From Flavobacterium frigidimaris (lineage in GTDB: Bacteria; Bacteroidota; Bacteroidia; Flavobacteriales; Flavobacteriaceae), in assembly GCA_900129595.1 (NCBI GenBank), contig FQWG01000021.1, positions 1 through 64,000 on the forward strand: a DNA stretch of 64,000 nucleotides, written 5' to 3'. Shown here piece after piece: positions 9,227 through 18,629 of this stretch. Each line of letters starts with the position of its first letter. Position 1 is the stretch's first letter. Position numbers and translations under genes: made by a program. The notes below the pieces were generated by a model that was not told the DNA's origin, searched no databases, and was given only the letters and a program-made list of their open reading frames with translations.

Positions 9227-10534
9227 ATGATACATAAAAACATATATATACTGTTGCTCGCATTTTGTGCTTCGCTACAAATAAAGGCACAACAAATACC
9301 GGCACCAAAACAAACCAAATCAGTTTTGATTTTAAATGCTACAGCGCATCTGGGCAACGGAACGGTTATCCAGAATAGTGCGATTGGTTTCAAAGACGGC
9401 AAAATCACTCTGGTAGCCGATGCCACAACAATCAGACTTGCAGCGAATGCGTATGATACGACAATCGATGCCAGTGGAAAACACGTTTATCCCGGATTTA
9501 TTATTGCCAACTCGACATTAGGTTTAATAGAAATTGACGCTGTAAAATCATCAAATGATGATGAAGAAATTGGAAGTTTTAATCCGAATGTGAGAAGTAT
9601 TATTGCTTATAATTCTGAATCGAAAGTAGTAGAAACCGTTCGTCCTAATGGCGTATTGATTGCTCAGATAACACCACGGGGAGGCACGATTTCAGGAACA
9701 TCCTCAATCGTACAATTAGACGCATGGAACTGGAAAGATGCACTTATAAAAGAAAACGACGGAATTCATCTTAATTTTCCATCTAATTTCAAAAGATCAG
9801 GATCCTGGTTCGAACCCGGAATAATTGAAGCCAATAAAGATTATCCCAAACAAGTTGAGGAAATAACTGCTTTTTTAGTCAATGCAAAAGCTTACAACCA
9901 AACTGCTTCAAAGGACAGAAATATAGTACTGGAAGCGACAAAAGGCCTTTTTGACGGAACTCAGACGCTTTTTATACATGCAGATGAAGAAAAACAAATT
10001 GTAGACGCCATACAATTAGCAGTAGACAATCAAATCAAAAAGATTGTAATTGTGGGAGGATTTGAAGCTTATAAATCTGCTGATGTGCTGCTAAAATACA
10101 ATGTTGGTGTTTTGCTAAGACGTGTGCATGATATGCCGACCAGTGATGACGAAGATGTAAACCTACCTTATAAAATGGCAAAAATACTCACAGACAAAGG
10201 TATTGTCGTTGGTCTTGAAAACAGTGGAGATCAGGAACGTATGAATGTAAGGAATCTACCATTTTTAGCAGGAACCTGCGCTGCTTTTGGTTTAGACAAA
10301 GAAAAAGCTTTGCAGCTAATTACTTCAAACACAGCAAAACTATTAGGCATAGATGCTACTTGCGGTACATTAGAAACCGGTAAAGATGCGACATTGTTTA
10401 TCTCTGAAGGCGATGCACTGGATATGAGAACAAATAAACTAACATCTGCTTTCATTCAGGGCAGAACGATTAATTTAGAAACTTTCCAAACCAAATTGAG
10501 CGATAAATTCAAAGCAAAATACAATCAGAAATAG
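9227..10534 (+). CDS. Secreted amidohydrolase-like protein lacking the metal HxH motif
   Basis: This 435-residue protein has a signal peptide (MIHKNIYILLLAFCASLQIKAQ) and an imidazolonepropionase-like amidohydrolase fold. The beta-sandwich strand KDGKITLVAD and the C-terminal TAKLLGIDATCGTLETGKDATLFI are both recognisable. After the segment HVYPGFI, where active members have HxH, the sequence reads IANSTLG, so the first metal ligands are absent. It lies 41 bases after the tandem amidohydrolase gene and is followed by a strong terminator, making a clear two-gene operon. It may be a non-catalytic partner subunit of the upstream protein. That role is inferred from gene order and the missing residues. 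Confidence 0.83.
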   Translation: MIHKNIYILLLAFCASLQIKAQQIPAPKQTKSVLILNATAHLGNGTVIQNSAIGFKDGKITLVADATTIRLAANAYDTTIDASGKHVYPGFIIANSTLGLIEIDAVKSSNDDEEIGSFNPNVRSIIAYNSESKVVETVRPNGVLIAQITPRGGTISGTSSIVQLDAWNWKDALIKENDGIHLNFPSNFKRSGSWFEPGIIEANKDYPKQVEEITAFLVNAKAYNQTASKDRNIVLEATKGLFDGTQTLFIHADEEKQIVDAIQLAVDNQIKKIVIVGGFEAYKSADVLLKYNVGVLLRRVHDMPTSDDEDVNLPYKMAKILTDKGIVVGLENSGDQERMNVRNLPFLAGTCAAFGLDKEKALQLITSNTAKLLGIDATCGTLETGKDATLFISEGDALDMRTNKLTSAFIQGRTINLETFQTKLSDKFKAKYNQK

Positions 10535-10551
10535 TTAAAAACTCTTTTTAT

Positions 10552-10591
10552 AAAAAAGGCATCATTTGAGAAATCATCTGATGCCTTTTTT
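10552..10591 (+). terminator. Rho-independent terminator after the amidohydrolase operon
   Basis: The arms GGCATCA (10558-10564) and TGATGCC (10579-10585) form a stem followed by a run of Ts. An A-rich tract precedes the stem, so it can work in both directions. It lies 18 bases after the stop of the second amidohydrolase gene. Confidence 0.85.
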
Positions 10592-10873
10592 ATTTTAAAT
10601 TAGAACTGTTTTAATCCTTTCATTACTAAATCAACCATAAATACTCTTAAAACAAGAAATATTATCTCCATTTTTTGTTAACACAGCTCCAAAAAACTCA
10701 ATATTTCAGATTTTAGATTGACAAATTACAAATTTTAAGTTCTTTTTAACAAATACACGCAAAATACAGGGGGTTAAATTTTAAAATTAACAAAAATTAA
10801 GCATTAGACCCTATTTTTTAAAGGGATGTCGATTGATTTTATACTTTTATAAAAAATTTAAAACTAAATAACT
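10592..10873. other. Leader and promoter region of the ammonium transporter gene
   Basis: This stretch is AT-rich with no open frame or RNA gene. It must contain the amt promoter, but no clear TAnnTTTG box with a TTG at the right distance was found. Ammonium transporters are usually nitrogen-controlled; no known operator was recognised here. Confidence 0.35.
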
Positions 10874-12190
10874 ATGCGAAAAATTATTTTAAGTGTGATT
10901 CTTATCACTATTTTGGTACTAACCTTTATATCGAACTTTATCTTAACAGATAGCCCAATTCCGGCAGAAGCTGTAAAGTTTGATACAGGAGATACAGCTT
11001 GGATGATCGTAGCAACTGCATTTGTATTGCTTATGACACCGGGACTAGGATTTTTCTACGGAGGAATGGTAGGTAAGAAAAATGTTATCAGTACTATGCT
11101 ACAAAGTTTTATGGCAATGGTAATTGTAACTATTTTATGGGTTGTTATTGCTTTTGGATTAGCATTTGGTCCTTCTATTGGAGGAATCATCGGAGATCCA
11201 ACTTCTAACTTATTTTTTCAGGGTGTTGGTACTAATACTGCATGGAGTCTTGCCCCAACTATTCCGTTTATGTTATTCGCATTATTTCAGGCTAAATTCG
11301 CCATCATCACACCTGCATTAATCACTGGTGCATTTGCAGAACGTGTACGTTTCTGGGCTTATTTATTATTCATGGTTTTATTTATCTTACTTATATATGC
11401 TCCTTTGGCGCACATGACATGGCATCCTGATGGAGTTTTCTTTAAAATGGGAGTATTAGATTTCGCCGGAGGAACAGTAGTACACATGAGTGCTGGCTGG
11501 GCTGCATTGGCCGGAGCAATATTCTTAGGAAAAAGAAAAGTTCAAAAAGTAAATCCTGCCAGAATTACTTATGTATTATTAGGTACAGGTTTATTATGGT
11601 TTGGATGGTTTGGTTTCAACGCAGGTTCTGCACTTGGAGCAAACGGATTGGCCGTTCAGGCTTTAGGAACTACAACTGTTGCTGCTGCTGCTGCTGCAAT
11701 GGCATGGGTTTTCCTTGACAAAATTATTGGACACAAATTATCTGCACTTGGTGCATGTATCGGAGCTGTGGTAGGCCTTGTTGCTATTACACCTGCCGCA
11801 GGCTTCGTTAGCATTCCGCACGCTATTTTTATAGGCGCGTTTTCCGCCATCGTAAGTAACCTTGTAGTAAGCAAGTTCCCTAAAGGAAAAATTGATGATG
11901 CGCTGGATGTTTTTGCCTGTCATGGTGTTGGCGGTATGGTAGGAATGTTATTAACTGGTGTTTTTGCTTCTAAAGCAATCAACCCGGCCGTTGGAGACAA
12001 TCAAGGTTTGATTTTCGGAAGCCCTACTTTGTTCATCAACCAGTTAACTGCTTTGATCATCGTTTCGATCTTCGCTTTTGTAGGTTCTTATGTTTTATTC
12101 TTTGTGGTAAATAAAATCACACCTCTAAGAGTTACTGAAGAAAAAGAAGAATTAGGTCTGGATATCTCTCAACACGGAGAATTTTTATAA
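10874..12190 (+). CDS. amt: Amt family ammonium transporter
   Basis: This 438-residue polytopic inner-membrane protein moves ammonium or ammonia into the cell. About eleven hydrophobic segments follow an N-terminal signal-like helix. Family signatures include GLGFFYGGMVGKKN, FALFQAKFAIITPALITGAFAER, the pore-region GGTVVHMSAGWAALAGAI, and FACHGVGGMVGMLLTGVFA with the pore histidine. The length is typical. No glnK or PII gene lies beside it, unlike in many bacteria. It is followed by the first of three similar hairpins. Confidence 0.95.
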   Translation: MRKIILSVILITILVLTFISNFILTDSPIPAEAVKFDTGDTAWMIVATAFVLLMTPGLGFFYGGMVGKKNVISTMLQSFMAMVIVTILWVVIAFGLAFGPSIGGIIGDPTSNLFFQGVGTNTAWSLAPTIPFMLFALFQAKFAIITPALITGAFAERVRFWAYLLFMVLFILLIYAPLAHMTWHPDGVFFKMGVLDFAGGTVVHMSAGWAALAGAIFLGKRKVQKVNPARITYVLLGTGLLWFGWFGFNAGSALGANGLAVQALGTTTVAAAAAAMAWVFLDKIIGHKLSALGACIGAVVGLVAITPAAGFVSIPHAIFIGAFSAIVSNLVVSKFPKGKIDDALDVFACHGVGGMVGMLLTGVFASKAINPAVGDNQGLIFGSPTLFINQLTALIIVSIFAFVGSYVLFFVVNKITPLRVTEEKEELGLDISQHGEFL

Positions 12191-12233
12191 AAATAAACCA
12201 AAACCAAAAAAACAACCAAAACCAACCATAACT

Positions 12234-12270
12234 AAAAAAGCACTCTGAGTTTTACTTAGAGTGCTTTTTG
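12234..12270 (+). terminator. Terminator after amt, first of three related hairpins
   Basis: The stem GCACTCT (12240-12246) and AGAGTGC (12258-12264) is flanked by A and T runs, so it is bidirectional. It lies 43 bases beyond the amt stop. The same stem sequence reappears twice within the next 330 bases. Confidence 0.85.
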
Positions 12271-12372
12271 CTTTGAAGTAATTTTAGAAAAAGAATAGAG
12301 TAAAGAAGAAAGAGCAAAGAAGAAAGATTATAGAAGGGAGATTTTTTTTCATTTCAATATGGTAACTAAATA

Positions 12373-12411
12373 AAAAAGCACTCTAAGGATATTATCCCGG
12401 AGTGCTTTTTA
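12373..12411. terminator. Second related terminator-like hairpin
   Basis: The arms GCACTC (12378-12383) and GAGTGC (12400-12405) are flanked by AAAAAA and TTTTT. The loop contains a second small stem (GGATA/TATCC). No gene lies between this hairpin and the first, so it looks like a duplicated terminator. Confidence 0.7.
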
Positions 12412-12418
12412 CTTTTCT

Positions 12419-12530
12419 AAGATTATAGAATATCGAGAATAGAATATCGAGAATAGAAAATAGATTATGGATCTTAGATTGTAGATTTTAGAGGATAAAA
12501 TCTAAATTTCTAATTGTGGATTTACAGTAT
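12419..12530. repeat. AT-rich imperfect tandem repeats between terminators
   Basis: A 14-base unit close to TAGAATATCGAGAA is repeated at about 12425-12455 and degenerates into TAGATT-type repeats up to about 12500. Complementary TCTATTTT-type repeats occur at 12615-12655. The two sets could pair across the third terminator. No gene is present. Confidence 0.5.
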
Positions 12531-12572
12531 AAAAAAAACACTCTAAGTTTTGTTACCCAGAGTGCTTTTTAT
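12531..12572. terminator. Third related terminator, probably serving dsbD
   Basis: The arms CACTCT (12539-12544) and AGAGTG (12559-12564) are flanked by an A8 tract and a T tract. On the minus strand it lies about 80 bases past the dsbD stop and is the natural terminator for the tilS-dsbD transcript. Confidence 0.7.
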
Positions 12573-12652
12573 TTTGAATTAATTCAACCTTTTCATTATA
12601 ATTTTAGAATGTAGATTTTAGATTCTATTTTCTATTCTCTTTATTCTATTTT

Positions 12653-14749
12653 CTAAAACTTAGAAATTCCTTCTTTCAGCCAGTGCAAATATTCATCAGC
12701 ACTAACATAACTGATAGTAGGTTTTGAACTGTTTAGATTGTTCCCTTCTAAATCTGTTATAATATACAAAGGCTGTGTGTTCGTCTTATATTTTGAAATC
12801 ATAAAATCAGTCCATTTATCTCCAACTGTAATGATTTTATCTCCTGATGCAGTTACAAATTGTTTTTCTTTTGGCAGCTCACGTTTATCATCTACATAAA
12901 GAGAAATCAAAACAACATCATTTTTTAAAATAGGTAAAATTGAAGGTTCAGACCAAACATTGTTTTCCATTTTTCTGCAATTCACACAAGCATAACCTGT
13001 AAAATCAAGCATGATTGGTTTGTTGATTGATTTTGCATACGCCACTCCATCTTCGTAATCATGAAAAACCATAATACCATGCGGTCCCAATTCAGCTCCG
13101 TCAGGCAATCCTTTTACAGATTCGGCACTTCCTCCTGAATTAGCAGAACCTCCTACTCCAAACGGACTCTCGCTGTATTGTGGCGGAGGAGGAAAAGCAC
13201 TGATTAACTTCAATGGTGCTCCCCAAAGTCCCGGAATTAAATATACTGTAAACACAAGTGTCAATAATCCTAAATACAATCTTCCAACAGAAATATGCTG
13301 TAACGGACTATCATGCGGCAATGAAATTTTCCCAAATAAATATAAGGTCAAAGCTCCGAAAATAGCAATCCAGATTGCGATGAAAACTTCTCTTTCCAGT
13401 AAATGCAATTGTAAAACCAAATCGGCATTTGATAAAAATTTAAATGCCAAAGCCAATTCTAAAAATCCTAAAACTACTTTAACAGTATTCAGCCATCCTC
13501 CGGATTTTGGTAAAGAATTCAACCAGCCCGGGAACATAGCAAACAACATAAAAGGCAATGCCAATGCTAATGAAAATCCTAACATTCCAACAACCGGAGC
13601 AATTCCGCCGTTTGAAGCCGCTTCAACCAATAAAGTTCCAACAATTGGTCCTGTACACGAGAATGATACTATTGCCAAAGCCAAAGCCATGAACAATATT
13701 CCAATTATTCCGCCTCTGTCTGCTTGTTGATCTACTTTATTTCCCCATGAATTTGGCAGCATAATTTCGAAAGCTCCCAAGAATGAAGTAGCAAAAATGA
13801 TCAGTATCACGAAGAAAATCAAGTTGAACCAAACATCTGTAGACAACGCATTTAATGCATCTGCACCAAATATTTTAGTTACAATTAATCCTAAAATAAC
13901 ATAAATAGCAATAATAGAGAAACCGTAAATTATAGCATTACGAATACCTTTTGCCCTGCTTTTGCTTTGTTTCGTAAAGAAACTTACCGTCATTGGGATC
14001 ATCGGAAAAACGCAAGGTGTTAACAACGCCGCGAATCCTGAAATAAAAGCAATAAAAAAGATCGACCATAAACTTCTTGCGGGAGCCGGTGCAGGAATAT
14101 CTTCTTTAGCTGCAGTTTCAGCAACTGAAGCTTTTGCGGTTTCCGTTTTAGCCGGTTCAATAGTTGGCTTTACTGTATCAACAGCCAAACCTTCCACTTT
14201 AGTTTCATCTTTCTTTACTTCTGCTACACTGGCAACCGCATCCATCTTAAATGTTGACGGAATTGCAATTGTGAATTTTTTATTCGAATTGATACAAACT
14301 TCTTTACAAACCTGAAAATCAAATTCTACATCAACCGTTTTTAAGTTTGGATTGATAATCGTAATTTCCTGCTCAATATGTGCTTTGCCTTCAAAGAAAG
14401 TTTCATTGACACCAAAAACATCATTAAAAGCAGTTCTTGTTTTTCCTTCTTTAGCTTTTCCTACTAAAGTATAATTTCCTTTTTGGTTTTTAAATGTAAT
14501 TTCTAACGCAAGCGGTCCGCCATCAGGTGTAAATTGCGAATACATATGCCAGTCTTTTTCAATCGTTCCGTCAAAAATTAAAACAGCATTATTGCCTGAT
14601 TTCTTTTCAATTTTTGAAGTCCATTTTACAGGCTCCAGGATTTGAGCATTACCTTTTGCAAAAGCAAACAAAAAAAACAGAAAAAACACAATGGTTTTAT
14701 TCCAGCTATTTTTTGATATTATTGCTTGTTGATGTTGATTAAAGTTCAT
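12653..14749 (-). CDS. dsbD: Thiol:disulfide interchange protein DsbD
   Basis: This 698-residue inner-membrane protein passes electrons from cytoplasmic thioredoxin to periplasmic thiol proteins. A signal sequence precedes an N-terminal immunoglobulin-like alpha domain with the cysteine pair CKEVC. A linker rich in Ala, Glu and Lys follows. The eight-helix transmembrane beta domain contains GFAALLTPCVFPMIP and FSCTGPIVG, each with a redox cysteine. The C-terminal thioredoxin-fold gamma domain has YACVNC, with the active-site cysteines at about 588 and 591. All three cysteine pairs are present, so it should be functional. Its start overlaps the end of tilS by four bases (ATGA), showing translational coupling. 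Confidence 0.93.
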   Translation of the reverse strand: MNFNQHQQAIISKNSWNKTIVFFLFFLFAFAKGNAQILEPVKWTSKIEKKSGNNAVLIFDGTIEKDWHMYSQFTPDGGPLALEITFKNQKGNYTLVGKAKEGKTRTAFNDVFGVNETFFEGKAHIEQEITIINPNLKTVDVEFDFQVCKEVCINSNKKFTIAIPSTFKMDAVASVAEVKKDETKVEGLAVDTVKPTIEPAKTETAKASVAETAAKEDIPAPAPARSLWSIFFIAFISGFAALLTPCVFPMIPMTVSFFTKQSKSRAKGIRNAIIYGFSIIAIYVILGLIVTKIFGADALNALSTDVWFNLIFFVILIIFATSFLGAFEIMLPNSWGNKVDQQADRGGIIGILFMALALAIVSFSCTGPIVGTLLVEAASNGGIAPVVGMLGFSLALALPFMLFAMFPGWLNSLPKSGGWLNTVKVVLGFLELALAFKFLSNADLVLQLHLLEREVFIAIWIAIFGALTLYLFGKISLPHDSPLQHISVGRLYLGLLTLVFTVYLIPGLWGAPLKLISAFPPPPQYSESPFGVGGSANSGGSAESVKGLPDGAELGPHGIMVFHDYEDGVAYAKSINKPIMLDFTGYACVNCRKMENNVWSEPSILPILKNDVVLISLYVDDKRELPKEKQFVTASGDKIITVGDKWTDFMISKYKTNTQPLYIITDLEGNNLNSSKPTISYVSADEYLHWLKEGISKF

Positions 14750-16059
14750 GATTCTAATTCTATTTTAAGTATTCGATTTGTGGTATTTTCAATTCTAAAA
14801 CGATCGTCCTGTCTGATTCCGATAACCCATACAATCTGATTATCAGAGCACAAAATCCACATTTTTTCTTTTTCGATCAGAGATAATTTTTCATCTTTAA
14901 AAAGTTTACTTACTTTTTTAGACTTCCCCTCCATCCCAAAAGGATAAAAAACATCCCCCTCTTTCCATTTACGTAAAACCAGGGGAAACTGGATTTTTTC
15001 AGCGTCGACAAATATAGCTTTATTTGAATCTATTGTTATGTGACTAACGTTACAAAGCTTCAATTTTAAGGGAAAATTAACTTCTGTATCGTTTGCATTA
15101 ATTTCAAATTCTTCCTTTTCTGACATTTCAGAAATGGGGCTTAAAATCAAAATATTTCTATTTTTTAATAAGCGAAATTCAGATGAAAGCACTTGTTTTC
15201 CGGATTGTCCGTCAACCAGATCATAAATATCATTCCATGCCAAAAAGCCAAATTCATTCAGCCATTGGTACAAATACGATTTATAATTGGGTAATTTTTT
15301 AAGTTGGTTCAAGTCGAAATGAATGTCATCACCTTCTTCTTTCGCCACTTGCTGGTAAATCATAATCGAAGCATCTTCGACCATTGCCTGAGATTCCTGC
15401 AAATACGATTGCGTTTTCTGAAAAGCATTCAGGAAATTTGGATTGATTTCTTTGAGCATCGGAACCAAATCGTGGCGAATCTTATTCCGAAGGTATTTAT
15501 TAGATGCATTGCTGCTGTCTTCCCGCCATTCGATATGATTTTCTTCAGCATATTTAAGGATTTCGTCTCTTGAAAAAGGCAATAGCGGGCGAATAATCCG
15601 ATCATTTTGTTCCGGAATTCCAATTAATCCTTCCAATCCCGTTCCGCGGGTCAGATTAATAATAAAGGTTTCCAGATTGTCATCGGCATGATGGGCGGTT
15701 AAGATATAATCGAAATTTTCAGTTTCTAAAAGCTCATAAAACCAACTGTAACGCAATTCACGTGCTGCAACTTGCGTCGACAATTTATAATCTTTAGCGA
15801 AAGCGTCGGTATCGAATTGTGTGGTGTAAATGGGAATATTATTCTGATCACAATAGTCCTGAATAAAACTCTGATCGCCAAAACTTTCTAATCCGCGAAG
15901 CTGAAAATTGCAATGCAAAACGGCAATTTCATAAGGCAATTGTTTTAACAGATGCAATAAAACCATACTGTCCAATCCTCCGCTAACAGCAAGAAATATT
16001 TTTTGATTTTCCAGAAATGGAAATCTTGAAACGATATGATTTTGAAATTTTGAAAACAT
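14746..16059 (-). CDS. tilS: tRNA(Ile)-lysidine synthase
   Basis: This 437-residue enzyme attaches lysine to C34 of the CAU-anticodon tRNA-Ile, so that the tRNA reads AUA instead of AUG. The N-type PP-loop ATP-pyrophosphatase motif SGGLDS lies at residues 26-31. Other family elements are HCNFQLRG, TAHHADDNLETFIINLTRGTG, and the RNLIRH-like segment KYLRNKIRHDLVP. The C-terminal TilS domain follows (KWKEGDVFYPFGMEGKSKKVSKLF). It is the first gene of the tilS-dsbD pair and overlaps dsbD by four bases. Confidence 0.94.
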   Translation of the reverse strand: MFSKFQNHIVSRFPFLENQKIFLAVSGGLDSMVLLHLLKQLPYEIAVLHCNFQLRGLESFGDQSFIQDYCDQNNIPIYTTQFDTDAFAKDYKLSTQVAARELRYSWFYELLETENFDYILTAHHADDNLETFIINLTRGTGLEGLIGIPEQNDRIIRPLLPFSRDEILKYAEENHIEWREDSSNASNKYLRNKIRHDLVPMLKEINPNFLNAFQKTQSYLQESQAMVEDASIMIYQQVAKEEGDDIHFDLNQLKKLPNYKSYLYQWLNEFGFLAWNDIYDLVDGQSGKQVLSSEFRLLKNRNILILSPISEMSEKEEFEINANDTEVNFPLKLKLCNVSHITIDSNKAIFVDAEKIQFPLVLRKWKEGDVFYPFGMEGKSKKVSKLFKDEKLSLIEKEKMWILCSDNQIVWVIGIRQDDRFRIENTTNRILKIELES

Positions 16060-16418
16060 TCGATAAATGTAAAAAATTAAATTCGATCTATTTTTAAATG
16101 AAATGTTAAGCGTTTGTTTTTTGCCACGAATTACACGAATTATTTTTTCACGCAGATTTCATTTTTTTGCCACAGATTAAAGGATTAAAATGATTTTTTT
16201 ATATCAATTTCACGCAGATTTAAAAAGATTTAAGCAGATGAACGCAGATTTTATTCATCGTTAAATCAAAATTAAATCTGCCAAATCTGCGTGAAACAAA
16301 ATCATTTTAATCCTTTAATCTGTGGCTACTATTTTTTTTCCACGAATTTCACTAATTAAACTATCTCAAGTTAAGAAAAAAAATTCGTGCCAATTCGTGA
16401 AATTCCTGGCCAACCTTT
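16060..16418. repeat. Long intergenic inverted repeat, family A copy 1
   Basis: A perfect 29-bp inverted repeat has arms at 16169-16197 (GCCACAGATTAAAGGATTAA start) and 16298-16326. Nested inside it is a 14-bp pair, TTTCACGCAGATTT at 16208-16221 and AAATCTGCGTGAAA at 16283-16296. An outer pair reads CCACGAATT-type on the left (about 16121-16140) and AATTCGTG-type on the right (about 16380-16400). A related but diverged copy lies at 26975-27140. There is no gene. It sits between the starts of tilS and the end of pabB, both on the minus strand. Confidence 0.85.
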
Positions 16419-17729
16419 TTACCTTAAAACTTCATGCATCGCTTTCGCCTTCAACAAACATTCTTCGTATTCGTTTTCCGGAATTGATTGTGCTGTAATA
16501 GCACTTCCCACAGAAAACGAAACGTATTTATTGTCGTGATTGTATAGAATACTTCTGATAACGACATTAAAATCAAAATCGCCTTCCGGAGTAAAATATC
16601 CAATTGATCCGCTATACAAACCGCGTTTGGTTTCTTCGAGATTTTCGATAATATTCATCACCGAAATCTTTGGAGCTCCTGTCATACTTCCCATAGGAAA
16701 AGTAGTTTTCAAAACATCTATCGGTGAATATTGCGGATCTAATTTTGAAGTTATAGTCGAAATCATTTGATGCACCTGTAAAAACGAATAGATTTTACAA
16801 AGCTCTGTCACTTCGACTGAACCTTTTTGTGCTGTGTGCGACAAATCATTCCGAACCAAGTCTGTAATCATGATATTTTCGGCTCGTTCTTTCGAATCTG
16901 ACTCCAGAAAATGTTTTGATTTTTCATCTTCAATTGCATCAGAAAATCGCTTTGACGTTCCTTTTATGGGTTGCGAAATCAACGTCTCTCCTACTCTTTT
17001 TATATAACGTTCGGGAGAAGCTGAAAGCAAAAATTGTTTGTTATTTTTAAAAAAAACAGAAAACGGAGCCTGCGAAATCGTATTTAGTTTTTGAAACTTC
17101 TCAAGTGGATTTATAACTGCATTTTCAGCATAAAATTCCATACAAAAATTTGCTTCGTACATATCACCTGCGTGAATGTGATGCAGCATTTTTGTTACTT
17201 TCTGAACATATAAATCTTTAGAGATACGTTGCTCAATCTTTAAAGGTTCCTGACTTTTAACTTCTAACTTTTCGCTTTTAACTATTTCCTCAAAATCATC
17301 TTCGACTTCATCATCGCAAAGAAATAAATATTTCATCTCAAGCTGATTTCCTTTCAATACAATTATTTTTTTGGGTTGAAAGAAAAACAAATCCGGAAAA
17401 TCCAATCCGTCAAAATTACCTGATTTCAATTCTTCGACGTCGTTCTTTAGATCGTACGAAAGATAACCAAAAAGCCAGTCTTTAGTGGTTTGCTGATATT
17501 GTTTCAGATCGTCGAAAGCATTATGAAAATCGGTTTTTAAAGAAGTAAAAGCATCTACAGCCAAGACACAATCAAAACTGGAATATTCTTGCGGATACGA
17601 ATTGCTATCCAGAAAAATGACCTCGCGAAATTGTTGCGACCAGCTTAAAAGTTGTTGTTTAAAGTGCTCTGGATTTGCAATATGTTTAGGAATGGAAACT
17701 CTCAAAAATAAATAAATTTTAGATCCCAA
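16419..17729 (-). CDS. pabB: Aminodeoxychorismate synthase component I (chorismate-binding)
   Basis: This 436-residue member of the anthranilate/para-aminobenzoate synthase family makes 4-amino-4-deoxychorismate from chorismate and ammonia, for folate synthesis. The C-terminal chorismate-binding domain contains QPIKGT, whose lysine separates PabB-type enzymes from TrpE, which has alanine there. Other landmarks are ERAENIMITDLVRNDLS and TTFPMGSMTGAPKISVMNII. The N-terminal third is diverged, as usual for PabB. No PabA amidotransferase or PabC lyase gene is adjacent. Isochorismate synthase is unlikely given the PIKGT motif. Confidence 0.87.
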   Translation of the reverse strand: MGSKIYLFLRVSIPKHIANPEHFKQQLLSWSQQFREVIFLDSNSYPQEYSSFDCVLAVDAFTSLKTDFHNAFDDLKQYQQTTKDWLFGYLSYDLKNDVEELKSGNFDGLDFPDLFFFQPKKIIVLKGNQLEMKYLFLCDDEVEDDFEEIVKSEKLEVKSQEPLKIEQRISKDLYVQKVTKMLHHIHAGDMYEANFCMEFYAENAVINPLEKFQKLNTISQAPFSVFFKNNKQFLLSASPERYIKRVGETLISQPIKGTSKRFSDAIEDEKSKHFLESDSKERAENIMITDLVRNDLSHTAQKGSVEVTELCKIYSFLQVHQMISTITSKLDPQYSPIDVLKTTFPMGSMTGAPKISVMNIIENLEETKRGLYSGSIGYFTPEGDFDFNVVIRSILYNHDNKYVSFSVGSAITAQSIPENEYEECLLKAKAMHEVLR

Positions 17730-18107
17730 AATTACGACAAAAAAAATCCTTCGATAAAATAATACTCAAAAATTATTGACTGCCTCAAAGTCGTCCTTAT
17801 TTTCCTAAATCCATATTTGTATTTCTTATTCATTTATGGCCTTTCACTTTGATAGACAACTGTGGTTTTATCTTTATAAAAATACATTAGAGAATAAGAA
17901 AAGTGTTAACAAAACAGTGATTTCATAAGAAAAAATTCATTATATTTGATATAGCATTGTATTAATCCTAAAATAGGATTGATTTGATTGTAAAATCTTC
18001 AATAAAGAAGCTTTAAAAAGCAAATACCATTTCAGTTGAGGATTCAGATTATATCATTTTTCCAAAATAATTATACTTTTTTAACTTATCTAAAAATCCT
18101 AAGTATT
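17730..18107. promoter_or_regulatory. Gap with a possible promoter for the DoxX-like gene
   Basis: This 378-base region lies between divergent genes. TATATTTG at 17941-17948 matches the Bacteroidota -7 box TAnnTTTG, but no clear TTG was found 19-21 bases upstream. If used, it would give a leader of about 150 bases to the gene at 18108. No RNA gene or other structure was recognised. Confidence 0.35.
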
Positions 18108-18482
18108 ATGAAAATTGCTACTATTATTGTCCGCGTTTTAATTGGTCTTTTGTTGCTTTTTGCTTCTATCAGTTATTTTTTTCATCTAACTCCTGAACCG
18201 GAAACAACAGGGAATTTTAAAGCTTTCAATGTTGGTTTAATGGCCTCCACATATATAATGCCTTTAGCAAAATCTATCGAATTACTTTGCGGAATTGCAT
18301 TTGTAACCGGCCGTTATGTAACATTGGCTAATATTTTGATCTTACCAATTACGGTAAATATCCTGTTTATCAATTATTTTCTGGCTCCTGAAGGTTTGCC
18401 AATTGCGGTATTACTATTCCTTGCCAACTTATTTTTGATTTACAGATATTGGGATAATTATAAAAGTGTTTTTACGAGATAA
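18108..18482 (+). CDS. DoxX-like small integral membrane protein
   Basis: The ATG at 18108, beginning MKIATIIVRVLIGLLLLFAS, is preferred over an upstream ATG at 18036, because the family starts at the first membrane helix. This gives 124 residues with four predicted transmembrane helices and the DoxX-type segment IELLCGIAFVTGRYVTLANILI. DoxX-family proteins are linked to thiol and respiratory redox processes in some bacteria, but this branch has no assigned activity. It is a single-gene unit closed by a terminator at 18501-18530. Confidence 0.75.
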   Translation: MKIATIIVRVLIGLLLLFASISYFFHLTPEPETTGNFKAFNVGLMASTYIMPLAKSIELLCGIAFVTGRYVTLANILILPITVNILFINYFLAPEGLPIAVLLFLANLFLIYRYWDNYKSVFTR

Positions 18483-18500
18483 TTTACTTTTAAAAATAAA

Positions 18501-18534
18501 AAACCCGATGCTTTTCTGAGCATCGGGTTTCTTA
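18501..18534 (+). terminator. Terminator after the DoxX-like gene
   Basis: Arms AAACCCGATGC and GCATCGGGTTT (11 bp) around a short loop are followed by a T-rich tract. The stem starts about 18 bases past the stop. Confidence 0.9.
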
Positions 18535-18629
18535 TTTTTAAAAGATTCAACATTTATACTCTTTATTAATTTATCGTATTACATCATATAAACCCGTCGG
18601 GTTTGACATATAGGAGAATTTACTTATCA

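Noticed and set aside
18036..18107. 24-residue N-terminal extension of the DoxX-like protein
   Set aside because: The extension from the ATG at 18036 is not part of the family, and the ATG at 18108 starts exactly at the first membrane helix.
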